From assembly GCA_012838955.1 (NCBI GenBank), contig DUOH01000032.1, forward strand, positions 51,522-115,521: a DNA stretch of 64,000 nucleotides, given 5' to 3'. The stretch is from Bacillota bacterium. GTDB taxonomy: Bacteria > Bacillota > UBA4882 > UBA10575. Position numbers and translations under genes: made by a program. The notes under the pieces were generated by a model that had not been told where the DNA came from, made no database searches, and was given only the letters and a program-made list of their open reading frames with translations. Below are positions 17,555 through 26,148 of this stretch, one piece after another. How positions within the stretch are numbered: the first letter of the stretch is position 1; every line of letters starts with the position of its first letter.

Positions 17555-18619
17555 GTGGCAGAAGAGGAAGTTAGTAGTCTATTGAAAGCTTTACGTATCT
17601 TAGCGCCAGGGACAGTATTGTACGAAGGACTTGAAAATGTATTACGGGCCAGAACCGGGGCGTTGATTGTGGTCGGAGATTCCGAGGAGGTTATGAAGGT
17701 AGTTGACGGCGGGTTTTACATAAATGCCGATCTCAATCCGTCCAGCCTTTATGAGCTGGCAAAGATGGACGGGGCCATTATTCTGAGTAGTGATGCCAGA
17801 AAAATCATTTTTTGCAATGCTCATCTCACCCCTGATCCGATGATTCCCACGACTGAGACGGGAACCAGGCACCGTACGGCCGAACGGGTAGCAATTCAAA
17901 CCGGGGAATTAGTGATCGCCATTTCACAACGGCGTAATGTGATTACTCTGTACAAAGGGAATGAACGGCATATCCTGAGAGACATTGGAACCATTTTGGC
18001 CAAGGCTAATCAAGCTCTGCAGACTTTGGGGAAATACAAAAGCGTCTTGGATCAGGCTCTTGTTAACTTGAGTGCTTTGGAGTTTGAGGACTTGGTTACT
18101 CCTGTTGATGTCTGTACCGTCATCCAAAGAACGGCCATGGTGATTAGGATCTCGAAAGAAATTGAACAGTACGTTTATGAATTGGGGCATGAGGGAAGAC
18201 TAGTTAATATGCAGTTGGAAGAGTTAATGTTTGACATTGAGGCTGAGGGACTCTTGGTTATGAAGGACTATTTACCGTCTTTAGATCATGTGGAAAAGGT
18301 GCACGCGGAGTTGTCATCCTGGACTTATGAAGAACTTTTGGACCTCAATGCCATCGCTAAATTTCTTGGATTCGCCGGACAAGTGAACATGGAAGCCTCC
18401 ATTACGCCCCGGGGGTACCGTATCCTAAGGAAGATACCGCGCCTTCCTTTGCCTGTCATTGAAAATTTGGTGCGCACCTTTGGTGATTTACAGAATATTG
18501 TGGGCGCCTCCATTGATGAACTCGATGATGTAGAGGGAATTGGCGAAGTGAGGGCTAAATCCATCAAGGATGGACTGCGCCGCTTGCGCGAACAAGTGCT
18601 CTTGGATCGGCATATCTAG
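17555..18619 (+). CDS. disA: DNA-integrity scanning diadenylate cyclase DisA
   Basis: DisA makes cyclic di-AMP and pauses on branched DNA. The GTG start has a GGGGGGG site 5 to 6 bases upstream. The N-terminal DAC domain carries the catalytic DGA (KMDGAIILS) and RHR (GTRHRTAERVA) motifs. A helical linker follows, and the C-terminal RuvA-like helix-hairpin-helix DNA-binding part includes VEGIGEVRAKSIKDGL. The 354 residues match the family. Tight coupling to radA fits the known functional link, since RadA modulates DisA in Bacillus. Confidence 0.97.
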   Translation: MAEEEVSSLLKALRILAPGTVLYEGLENVLRARTGALIVVGDSEEVMKVVDGGFYINADLNPSSLYELAKMDGAIILSSDARKIIFCNAHLTPDPMIPTTETGTRHRTAERVAIQTGELVIAISQRRNVITLYKGNERHILRDIGTILAKANQALQTLGKYKSVLDQALVNLSALEFEDLVTPVDVCTVIQRTAMVIRISKEIEQYVYELGHEGRLVNMQLEELMFDIEAEGLLVMKDYLPSLDHVEKVHAELSSWTYEELLDLNAIAKFLGFAGQVNMEASITPRGYRILRKIPRLPLPVIENLVRTFGDLQNIVGASIDELDDVEGIGEVRAKSIKDGLRRLREQVLLDRHI

Positions 18620-18700
18620 GGTTAGCTGGTTATGCCTTGTTTGTCTTCGCTGGTTACCCGTGTTGGATGTGTGTGGGGGATAGGAATATATAATACTTTT

Positions 18701-18730
18701 TCGGCCAAAATCAGCCGGTTTTTTTAAAAA
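18701..18730 (+). terminator. Weak terminator after disA
   Basis: TCGGC pairs with GCCGG (one T-G pair) around an 8-base loop, then TTTTTTT. The carD promoters begin immediately after, so it would insulate them from radA-disA transcription. Confidence 0.5.
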
Positions 18731-18734
18731 AGTA

Positions 18735-18802
18735 TTGACTTTCTGCTTTATATTTGTTAAAATTTATAGTTCTTGACATAATGCCGCTCCCTATGTTATA
18801 AT
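18735..18802 (+). promoter_or_regulatory. Two tandem SigA promoters for carD
   Basis: Upstream promoter: TTGACT (18735-18740), 17 bases, TAAAAT (18758-18763). Downstream promoter: TTGACA (18773-18778), 18 bases, TATAAT (18797-18802). Both match consensus closely. The carD ATG is 30 bases beyond the second -10 box. Confidence 0.85.
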
Positions 18803-18831
18803 ATTTTAAGAATAAATTTGGAGGGAGCCGG

Positions 18832-19308
18832 ATGTTCAATATTGGAGATCGGGTCGTCTACCCTATGCATGGAGCCGGGGTTATTGAAGGCATAGAAGAA
18901 AAAGACCTTGGAGGGAATATAGAAGAGTATTATATAATTAAATTAACCATGGGTGAAATGAAGGTCATGATCCCTGTATCCAATGTGGACCTGGTGGGCA
19001 TTAGGGAAGTAATCAGTGAAGACGAAGTTGATAAGGTTTTTGAGGTTCTAAAAGGGGAAAACACCAAGATGTCTTCAAACTGGAACCGCCGGTACCGGGC
19101 TAATATGGAGAAGATTAAGTCCGGCAGCATCTTTGAAGTGGCCGAGGTGGTCAGAAATCTTTCTCTACGCGACCGGGAAAAAGGGCTCTCCACCGGCGAA
19201 AGAAAAATGTTGGAGAATGCCAGGCAAATTCTGTTAAGCGAGTTGGTTTTAGCCCAGAACCTGGCAGAGGAGCAAGCCGAAGCTCTACTGGAAGAATGTT
19301 TTAATTAA
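18832..19308 (+). CDS. CarD-family RNA polymerase-binding transcription factor
   Basis: 158 residues with the CarD/TRCF RNA-polymerase-interacting domain at the start (FNIGDRVVYPMHGAGVIEGIE), followed by the helical DNA-binding domain (KSGSIFEVAEVVRNLSLRDREKGLSTGERKMLENARQIL). CarD binds the polymerase beta subunit and stabilises open promoter complexes, notably at rRNA promoters. GGAGG lies before the ATG. It stands between disA and the PIN/TRAM gene, which are adjacent in Bacillus, and it has two strong promoters and its own terminator, so it is a separate unit. Confidence 0.93.
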   Translation: MFNIGDRVVYPMHGAGVIEGIEEKDLGGNIEEYYIIKLTMGEMKVMIPVSNVDLVGIREVISEDEVDKVFEVLKGENTKMSSNWNRRYRANMEKIKSGSIFEVAEVVRNLSLRDREKGLSTGERKMLENARQILLSELVLAQNLAEEQAEALLEECFN

Positions 19309-19310
19309 CG

Positions 19311-19336
19311 TCAGGGATGACCTGGCGGTTTTTTTT
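19311..19336 (+). terminator. Terminator after carD
   Basis: CGTCAGG and CCTGGCG (one T-G pair) form the stem around GATGA, followed by nine T's. Confidence 0.85.
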
Positions 19337-19433
19337 TAAATAATTTCCAAAATTTATAAAAGGCGAATCTATAAAGACTGGGGATAAAAGGAATCCATTT
19401 TGGGTAGTTTATTCAGAAAGGAGGTGGATTTTT

Positions 19434-20516
19434 TTGTTTCTACGGATATTTTTATTCTTATCTGGAATTACAGGCAGCATATTGGGTCATCATTTGTTTT
19501 CTTTATTCTTCCCTAACCTGCAGGGAACTTATGATTTGATCAGTGTCTTGGTTGGGGTGGGAATGGGCGTACTTATATCTTATATAATTTATCACTTTTT
19601 CTGGACCCATGTGGAAGAAGCCTTTCAAAGGGCTACTGCAGCTGAGTTGATTGCAGGTTCTTCCGGACTGCTCTTTGGGTTGGTCATCGCTGGATTGATC
19701 ACCCTCTCTTTACCCCTTACTGAATTACCCGTGTTAACCGGAATTCTGTCGGCCTTATTTATTCTTTTGTTCTGTACGGGACTGGCCACCACGGTTACAC
19801 TGAAAAAGAAGGAGGAATTTTTTTCTTTTTTTGGCAGTTTACCTAAAAGCTTCGAGCGGGAAAAATATAAGAGCAACCGGATGAATACGAGAATTACATA
19901 TAAAGTGCTTGATACCAGCAGTATAATTGACGGTAGGATTGCCGATCTCTGTCAAACCGGTTTTTTAGAAGGAGTTTTAATTGTTCCGGGGTTTGTCCTG
20001 ACGGAGTTACAGAGGATAGCGGATTCTTCAGATTCGCTAAAACGTAACCGGGGCCGACGCGGGTTGGATATCTTAAATAAAATGCAAAAAGAGCCCTATG
20101 TCTCCATCCGGATTTATGATCAAGATTTCGAGGATGCGACTGACGTCGATATTAAGCTGGTCCGTTTGGCCAAAGCGCTTGACGCGAAGGTGATCACGAA
20201 TGATTATAACTTGAATAAAGTTGCTGAGCTTTATGGTGTCCCTGTGTTGAATATTAATGAATTATCCAATGCCATCAAACCCATTATTCTCCCGGGAGAA
20301 GATGTTTTGGTGCAAGTGATTAAGGACGGAAAGGAATATGGACAAGGGGTGGCATACCTGGAAGACGGCACCATGATTGTTGTGGACGGGGGAAGGCAGT
20401 ACATTGGCGAGGAGATTATGGTCGGGGTGACCAGTGTGCTGCAGACGGCCGCCGGCCGAATGATCTTTGCCAAACCCAAAGAGCCTGTACCTAAGCCTAC
20501 GAGCTCCATATCGTAA
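19434..20516 (+). CDS. Membrane-bound PIN/TRAM-domain protein (YacL type)
   Basis: A TTG start is supported by AAAGGAGGTGG seven bases upstream and no closer ATG. The N-terminal third has about four membrane helices. A PIN nuclease domain then starts with VLDTSSIIDGRIAD (first acidic residue), GFVLTELQRIAD, GRRGLDIL and DVDIKLVRLAKALDAKVITND, so the acidic cluster is kept. The C-terminal TRAM domain (GKEYGQGVAYLEDGTMIVVDGG) usually binds RNA. YacL-type proteins are conserved in the disA-ispD neighbourhood; their RNA target is not known to me. A terminator follows within 30 bases. Confidence 0.9.
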   Translation: MFLRIFLFLSGITGSILGHHLFSLFFPNLQGTYDLISVLVGVGMGVLISYIIYHFFWTHVEEAFQRATAAELIAGSSGLLFGLVIAGLITLSLPLTELPVLTGILSALFILLFCTGLATTVTLKKKEEFFSFFGSLPKSFEREKYKSNRMNTRITYKVLDTSSIIDGRIADLCQTGFLEGVLIVPGFVLTELQRIADSSDSLKRNRGRRGLDILNKMQKEPYVSIRIYDQDFEDATDVDIKLVRLAKALDAKVITNDYNLNKVAELYGVPVLNINELSNAIKPIILPGEDVLVQVIKDGKEYGQGVAYLEDGTMIVVDGGRQYIGEEIMVGVTSVLQTAAGRMIFAKPKEPVPKPTSSIS

Positions 20517-20542
20517 GCCCGTGTTTTGACCGATCTAGTGTG

Positions 20543-20568
20543 GACTGTCTCTGAGACAGTCTTTTTTA
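20543..20568 (+). terminator. Terminator after the PIN/TRAM gene
   Basis: GACTGTCT and AGACAGTC pair perfectly around CTG, then TTTTTT. Confidence 0.9.
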
Positions 20569-20726
20569 TACTACGGCTTTCAAAATTGATTCTTCTAAAA
20601 ATCCGCCTGGTTTAGCTTGCATAGGGTTTGAAGATCTTTGGGGCCGGGTGGAATAATCCCCGGATTTTGCAGGAACAAAGGAAAAAAAAAAGAATAAGTC
20701 CAGTAAAAACAGACAGGTGTTGAAGA

Positions 20727-22016
20727 ATGAGAAGAGATGATCGACAGATTATTGCCATTATTCCGGCAGGGGGCTTCAGTCGGCGGATGGGCGGAGAAAA
20801 GGGAAAGCTGCTCTTGCCCTTGAGAGGCGAACCGGTCTTCTCCATTATGCTGCAGGCCTTGAATATACCGGAAATAGAGGCTTTTTTTATTCCCGTCACT
20901 GAAAGAGACAAAGATGAAATCAGTAGAATTGTTTTTTCTGGTAAATTCTGGCGAGAAAACGATTTAGCGGCGAAGGTCACTTTTTGCACAGGCGGCCTGA
21001 CCAGACAAGAATCGGTCTACTCCGGGCTGCTGGCCGCCGAAGAATGGGATGGATGGCGGGTTCCGGTAGAAAAACGGATCGTGGTGATCCACGACGCCGC
21101 TCGTCCGTTGGTGGAACCGGAATATATCTATAAAACAATCAAGGCGGCGATGGATTTCGGCGCGGCCGTGCTGGGAGTTCCGGTGAAAGACACCATAAAA
21201 GTAGTGGAGGATGGCTATATTCAAAAAACACTGCCGCGAAATACGTTATGGTCCATACAGACACCACAGGCATTTACCTGGTCGGTGATCCGGGCAGCTC
21301 ACGAAGGCGCGAAAGAAACAGGTTTTACCGGTACGGACGATGCTTCCCTGGTGGAACAGATGGGAAAGCCCGTCCGCTTGGTGGAGGGTTCTTATAAGAA
21401 TATAAAGATTACTACACCGGAGGATCTACATTTGGCTGAGGCTTTGTATGTAAAAGAAGACAGGGAACCGGGGATGGCCGCTTCTGTGGTGGACAGGTAT
21501 GAAGAGATGCGGGTGGGGCAAGGCTTTGATGTGCACCGGTTGGTAAAAGGGCGCCCCTTAATCCTGGGCAATGTCGAAATTCCTTATGAGTTTGGTTTGG
21601 ATGGACATTCCGATGCGGACGTAGCAATTCATGCCCTTATTGATGCTCTGCTGGGCGCGGCTGGTCTGGGCGATATCGGTGAGTTGTTTCCCGATACAGA
21701 CCGGCAGTACAAGAATATTGACAGTGGGATTTTATTAAAAGAAGTTCTTCAACTACTGAGGAGGAAAAAGATATCAGTGGTCAATATCGACCTGACGATC
21801 ATCGCGCAACGCCCCAAGTTGGCCGTTTATCGTCGGCAGATCAGAGAAAAGTTAGCCGGACTATTGGGAATAGAGAAAGAGGATGTCAGTGTGAAGGCTA
21901 CTTCCACCGAAGGGTTGGGATTTGCCGGCCGGGGAGAGGGAATTGCTGCGCAGGTAGTGGCGTTGGTGAAGAAGATTTCAGACCGGCCTTGCTGTACAAA
22001 ATCGGATATGCTATGA
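20727..22016 (+). CDS. ispDF: Bifunctional isoprenoid enzyme IspD-IspF
   Basis: One 429-residue chain joins two enzymes of the MEP pathway. Residues 1 to about 235 are IspD (2-C-methylerythritol 4-phosphate cytidylyltransferase): PAGGFSRRMGGEKGKLLLPL, IHDAARPLV and TGTDDASLVE. Residues about 262-420 are IspF (MECDP synthase): RVGQGFDVHRL with the zinc ligands, GHSDADVAIHALIDALLGA, LFPDTD and KATSTEGLGF. In Bacillus these are two adjacent genes; fusions occur in several bacterial groups. IspE, acting between them, is not in the window. An ATG follows a GGTGTTGAAG site. Confidence 0.95.
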   Translation: MRRDDRQIIAIIPAGGFSRRMGGEKGKLLLPLRGEPVFSIMLQALNIPEIEAFFIPVTERDKDEISRIVFSGKFWRENDLAAKVTFCTGGLTRQESVYSGLLAAEEWDGWRVPVEKRIVVIHDAARPLVEPEYIYKTIKAAMDFGAAVLGVPVKDTIKVVEDGYIQKTLPRNTLWSIQTPQAFTWSVIRAAHEGAKETGFTGTDDASLVEQMGKPVRLVEGSYKNIKITTPEDLHLAEALYVKEDREPGMAASVVDRYEEMRVGQGFDVHRLVKGRPLILGNVEIPYEFGLDGHSDADVAIHALIDALLGAAGLGDIGELFPDTDRQYKNIDSGILLKEVLQLLRRKKISVVNIDLTIIAQRPKLAVYRRQIREKLAGLLGIEKEDVSVKATSTEGLGFAGRGEGIAAQVVALVKKISDRPCCTKSDML

Positions 22017-22017
22017 T
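21989..22017 (+). promoter_or_regulatory. Promoter of the TPP-regulated transporter operon
   Basis: TTGCTG (21989-21994), 17 bases, TATGAT (22012-22017), lying inside the 3' end of ispDF. It would start transcription just before the riboswitch. Confidence 0.6.
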
Positions 22018-22046
22018 AAATATGGAGTTAAATTCAATAATTATTA

Positions 22047-22120
22047 GAGGGGTGCTCCGATGGGCGGGGCTGAGATTATACCCTTAGACCTGATCCGGGT
22101 AATGCCGGCGTAGGAAAGAG
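22047..22120 (+). ncRNA. TPP riboswitch (THI element)
   Basis: GGGGTGCTCC, then GGGGCTGAGATTATACCCTT (the CUGAGA core) and ACCTGATCCGGGTAATGCCGGCGTAGGAAA form the known thiamine pyrophosphate-binding fold. A T-rich terminator candidate follows directly. TPP binding should shut off the downstream thiBPQ genes. Confidence 0.95.
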
Positions 22121-22126
22121 AATATA

Positions 22127-22155
22127 GCCCCCGAATGGTGGGTTTTTCTTTTTTT
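22127..22155 (+). terminator. Riboswitch-controlled terminator
   Basis: CCCCC and GTGGG (one mismatch) flank GAATG, then TTTTTCTTTTTTT. It is the likely expression platform of the TPP riboswitch. Confidence 0.65.
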
Positions 22156-22220
22156 GGGCCTCCGGCGTGGCCGAAGGTTTATCCGGATAGTCCGGGGCAT
22201 GCTTCGTGGAGGTGTATTCT

Positions 22221-23222
22221 TTGAAAAAACGGCTTTCGTGTTTATTGCTTTCCCTGTTGGTAATCAGCTGCGCAGTATACGGAAGAGGAGAAAAACTGGT
22301 AGTCTATACATATTCCAGTTTTCCAGCGCCTTTAATGGAAGAGATTATAAAGGTCCTTCGGGAAGAGCACGATCTGACCGTAGATTTTAAGTCTTTCTCC
22401 GATACCGGACCTTTATTTAACCAGTTAATCCAGGAGAAAGGAAAACCCTACGCTGATGTGGTCATTGGTCTTGATAACAACTACTATCTGCGAGCGGTGC
22501 GGGAGGATCTTTTTCAGGCTTACAAACCCCGTGGCGCTCAACAGATCAGGAAGGATCTGATTTTTGATCCGGAGTTTCGCTTAACTCCTTTTGACTTCGG
22601 GTATGTGCTTTTTAATTATAACAGCGCCGAACTGGAACAGATCCCCAAAACCCACCAGGAGCTCACCGACCCGGTATATAAGGGCAAAATTATCATCGCC
22701 AATCCGATGACTTCCTCTCCCGGGCAGGTTTTTCTCTTAACAACCATTGCGCTCTTTGGTGAAGACGGATACTTGGATTACTGGCGGAAACTAAAAGATA
22801 ACATCTTGGCCATTACTCCCGGGTGGGATGAAGCCTATGGGATGTATACCATGGGTGAAGCGCCAATCGTCCTGTCTTACGGCGCCAGTCCGGTCTTTCA
22901 TCTCCTCTATGAGAACACTGAACAATATAAAGCCTTAGTCTTGGATAACTCAGCTTATGCCCAGATAGAAGGTGTTGGAATTGTGAAGGGCGCGAAAAAT
23001 CCCGACGGCGCAAAAAAACTACTGGACTACCTTCTTTCCACGGAGTTTCAGGCTTTGATCCCGGAGAATCAATTTATGATGCCTGTCCGAACGGATGTGG
23101 GATTACCGGAGAGTTTCCGTGTGGCCGCCCAGGCTGACCGCTTACTTAATCTCTCGCCTGAACAAGTAGAAGCTAATTTGGAAAGATGGCTGGCAGCCTG
23201 GGAAGAGATGATCAACGAATAA
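22221..23222 (+). CDS. thiB: Thiamine-type ABC transporter substrate-binding lipoprotein
   Basis: A periplasmic binding protein of the ThiB family: mature start LVVYTYSSFPAPL, then ADVVIGLDNNYYLRA and PFDFGYVLFNYNSAEL. I chose TTG 22221 because GGAGGTG sits 6 bases upstream; the GTG at 22206 has no ribosome site. The N-terminus (KKRLSCLLLSLLVISC) ends in a lipobox-like ISC, so it is probably lipid-anchored. The TPP riboswitch upstream identifies the cargo as thiamine, thiamine phosphates or a precursor; the sequence alone cannot tell which. Permease and ATPase genes follow. Confidence 0.88.
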   Translation: MKKRLSCLLLSLLVISCAVYGRGEKLVVYTYSSFPAPLMEEIIKVLREEHDLTVDFKSFSDTGPLFNQLIQEKGKPYADVVIGLDNNYYLRAVREDLFQAYKPRGAQQIRKDLIFDPEFRLTPFDFGYVLFNYNSAELEQIPKTHQELTDPVYKGKIIIANPMTSSPGQVFLLTTIALFGEDGYLDYWRKLKDNILAITPGWDEAYGMYTMGEAPIVLSYGASPVFHLLYENTEQYKALVLDNSAYAQIEGVGIVKGAKNPDGAKKLLDYLLSTEFQALIPENQFMMPVRTDVGLPESFRVAAQADRLLNLSPEQVEANLERWLAAWEEMINE

Positions 23223-23235
23223 AGGACGGTCGGCG

Positions 23236-24939
23236 GTGAGACGAACAACCCAAATAACTCTATATCGCCTATGGGGGAATTTCAGACTAAAGGTTAAGGG
23301 GACCCTTGCGCCTTACTATGCTTTACTCATCTTGTTTTACCTGCCGGTGATGATGATTATTGCCAAGGCTTTTCTGAGGAGAGGAGCCTTGGCTGAATTT
23401 TTGCACTTTCTGAAGTCTCCCGTTTTCATAAATACTCTGATCTTTTCCTGTCAGGAAGCCTTTTTCAGCGCCGTCTGTAGTCTACTGGTGGCTTTACCCG
23501 GGGCGTATTTCTTCGGTAAGTATGATTTTCCCGGCAAAAAGTATCTGCGTAGTTTCCTAATTCTCCCTTTCATGTTACCGGGAATCCTCGTGGTCTTGAG
23601 TATGGTTGTTTTTTACGGACAAAACGGCGTCCTTAACCGGATGTTGGCTCTCGTGTTTCCAGGGAGGGGCGTGAGGTTTACTTCTTTATATGGATTTTGG
23701 GGAATCATCTTAGCCCATGTCTTCTATAACTTCTCCTTTTGTCTGCGCTTACTGGGGGAAAGTTGGGAAAGGATCGATCCCAGGCTGCAGGAGGCCTCCG
23801 CCACACTGGGAGCCGGCAGGGTGAGGACTTTCTTTCGGGTAACTCTTCCTTTGTTGGCGCCTACGATCGCTTATCTACTTATCTTGGTTTTTCTCTATTC
23901 TTTTCTTAGCTTCACCGTGGTCTTGGTTTTAGGCGGATATTTATATAAAACCTTTGAAGTCTTAATTTATATTGAATATAATAGTCGGCTTAATTTTGAC
24001 CGTGCCGCCCTGATCGCCGGGGGGCAAATGCTTCTTTTAGGAGGCTTTCTTTACCTGCAGACGTTTTTTGGGCGGAAGATGCAGAAGCAGGCAGTCTTCG
24101 GACGTACTCTTCCCAGTTTAACATGGAAGAAGAACCCGCTGGTCACGGCGCTCGCGCTTAGCTATTCTCTTCTTATGGCGCTCTTCTTTACTGCGCCGTT
24201 GCTCTCAGTTCTGGTTCGTTCCTTCCGGGAACGGGGTTTACCGGGGGGAGGGTTTACGCTCCGCAATTATCAACAGCTTTTTAGCGACGGTTTCCGGTTT
24301 GTCGTGGGGGAGCGTTTTTCTGTTGTGCTTGCAAACAGTCTGGCTTTGTCAGGCACAGTGGCCACCTTGGCTGTAGGTATCGGCTATTATCTGGCGCGCC
24401 TCGGACGGGACCGGGCATGGGGTAAGAAAGACCTCTGGCTCCAACTGCCCTTGGGGGTCTCTTTTCTTACTTTTGCTTTTGGCCTGTTTTTGCTGGCCGG
24501 AAGAAAGGCGTCGCCATGGTTCTTATTAGTCTGGGCCCAACTCTTTCTGGCGTTTCCTCTGGTCTATTCGATCTTGAGAACCGCCCGCCGGGAGCTGGGG
24601 GAAGAACTATTGGAGGCCGCCGCCGTCCTGGGGGCTTCTCCTCATCAGGCATTATGGACCGTAGAACTGCCCATCATGAGGCGGCCTTTGCAGACGGCTT
24701 TCGCCTATGCCATGGCGTCTTCCATGGGGGACTTATCTGCTGTACTGGTATTGGGGCAAGGGGAGATTGTAACTCTACCGGTAGCCATCTATCGCTTGAT
24801 TGGCCATTACCGTTTTGCGCAAGCCACCGCTTTAGGCGCCATCTTCTTACTCCTCTCCTTCCTGGTTTTTTTGTTGATTGAAGGTTATTCACTAAGACAA
24901 GCAGAGGGCGCAATAAATGTTGCCGGTCGACGGAGGTGA
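23236..24939 (+). CDS. thiP: Thiamine-type ABC transporter permease (fused two-domain)
   Basis: A 567-residue membrane protein with about twelve helices in two homologous halves, as in ThiP. Each half ends in the cytoplasmic EAA loop that docks the ATPase: LQEASATLGAGRVRTFFRVTLPLL in the first and LLEAAAVLGASPHQALWTVELPIM in the second. The start is GTG with AGGA upstream; the ATPase gene begins at its stop codon. It should carry thiamine or a precursor across the inner membrane under TPP control. Confidence 0.88.
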   Translation: MRRTTQITLYRLWGNFRLKVKGTLAPYYALLILFYLPVMMIIAKAFLRRGALAEFLHFLKSPVFINTLIFSCQEAFFSAVCSLLVALPGAYFFGKYDFPGKKYLRSFLILPFMLPGILVVLSMVVFYGQNGVLNRMLALVFPGRGVRFTSLYGFWGIILAHVFYNFSFCLRLLGESWERIDPRLQEASATLGAGRVRTFFRVTLPLLAPTIAYLLILVFLYSFLSFTVVLVLGGYLYKTFEVLIYIEYNSRLNFDRAALIAGGQMLLLGGFLYLQTFFGRKMQKQAVFGRTLPSLTWKKNPLVTALALSYSLLMALFFTAPLLSVLVRSFRERGLPGGGFTLRNYQQLFSDGFRFVVGERFSVVLANSLALSGTVATLAVGIGYYLARLGRDRAWGKKDLWLQLPLGVSFLTFAFGLFLLAGRKASPWFLLVWAQLFLAFPLVYSILRTARRELGEELLEAAAVLGASPHQALWTVELPIMRRPLQTAFAYAMASSMGDLSAVLVLGQGEIVTLPVAIYRLIGHYRFAQATALGAIFLLLSFLVFLLIEGYSLRQAEGAINVAGRRR

Positions 24940-24944
24940 AGACT

Positions 24945-26060
24945 GTGAGTCAGGATGTACCGGACAAGGGTATGCTCAGAATTGAATGTAAAAAAAGCTA
25001 TCCGCGCGCTTCCGGTAGCGCGCCGGAATTTACTTTACAAGCCCGGTTTGGGGTGCAGAGGGAAGAATTCTTTTCCTTGGTAGGGCCCAGTGGGTGCGGA
25101 AAGACCACCTTGCTGCGGTTAATCGCCGGGTTGGAGCGACCGGATCAAGGAAGAATCATTTTAAATAATGTAGAGATCACCGATCTTCCGCCGGCCCGGA
25201 GAAAGATCGGTTTTGTTTTTCAGGATTATGCCCTTTTTCCCCATTTGACGGTGGAGGAAAACATCGCTTATGGGCTTAAAATTTTAAAACTACCGTCTAC
25301 AGAAATCAGGTTGAAAGTGGCTGAGTTGTTGGAGATTTTTGCCTTGCAAGGCTTGGCCACTAGAGAGGTGGATCAGCTATCGGGGGGAGAACGACAACGG
25401 GTGGCTTTAGCCAGGGCTTTGGCTCCGCAGCCTTTGATTCTCTTATTGGATGAGCCGTTTGCCGCCTTAGATTATGAGTTGCGCCACCGTTTACGAAGAG
25501 AACTAAAGGAACTCCAGAAGAATCTGGGTTTTACTGCGATTTTCGTTACTCATCAGCAGGAGGAGGCGCTTTCTTTATCCGACCGGTTGGCGGTGATGAG
25601 AAACGGGCGGATTATTCAGATAGGGACGGCGCAGGAAGTGTATGATCATCCCCAAACCAGCTTTGTCGCGGAGTTCTTAGGAGAGGCAAACTTAATTCCC
25701 TGCTTGGCGCAGTCTACCCCGGACAACGGATGTTTACGGCTTGAACTTCCAAACCGGAGAAGATTGTGCCTGAACCTTAATGAGGATGCGGTAAGAGGCA
25801 AGTCGCTTCCGGGTCGTTACTATTTATTGATCAGACCGGAGGATTTGGTAATTAATCCTCAAACAACAGTCTTTGAAGGAACCATCGACAGACTGGAGTA
25901 TTATGGGCATTACACCAGAGTGGAGATTAAGACTGCCGGTTTACTTCTCCATGCCATGGTGGGGAAGGGGGTTCCCGGACTTATCCAAGGACGGACCGTG
26001 CGGGTGGGATTCCATCTGGACCGCGCCCGGCTGTTGCCAAGGGAAGCTGACCACAGGTAA
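24945..26060 (+). CDS. thiQ: Thiamine-type ABC transporter ATPase
   Basis: A 371-residue ATPase: Walker A GPSGCGKTTLLRL, Q-loop FVFQDYALFPHLTVEENIAYGL, signature LSGGERQRVALARAL, Walker B LILLLDEPFAALD and H-loop FVTHQQEEAL. The C-terminal TOBE-like extension (from about residue 240) is longer than in enterobacterial ThiQ and resembles the CUT/PotA class of ATPases. Of two GTG codons, 24945 has GGAGGTG at 6 bases; the other overlaps the thiP stop. The riboswitch and the linked thiB and thiP fix the role. Confidence 0.88.
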   Translation: MSQDVPDKGMLRIECKKSYPRASGSAPEFTLQARFGVQREEFFSLVGPSGCGKTTLLRLIAGLERPDQGRIILNNVEITDLPPARRKIGFVFQDYALFPHLTVEENIAYGLKILKLPSTEIRLKVAELLEIFALQGLATREVDQLSGGERQRVALARALAPQPLILLLDEPFAALDYELRHRLRRELKELQKNLGFTAIFVTHQQEEALSLSDRLAVMRNGRIIQIGTAQEVYDHPQTSFVAEFLGEANLIPCLAQSTPDNGCLRLELPNRRRLCLNLNEDAVRGKSLPGRYYLLIRPEDLVINPQTTVFEGTIDRLEYYGHYTRVEIKTAGLLLHAMVGKGVPGLIQGRTVRVGFHLDRARLLPREADHR

Positions 26061-26148
26061 CTGGGCGTTCAGACGTTACAGGAAAAATTTTTCGACAAAA
26101 TAGAGGAAATTATCAGGCTAAGGATAAATAAAGGTATTAAGGAGAATT

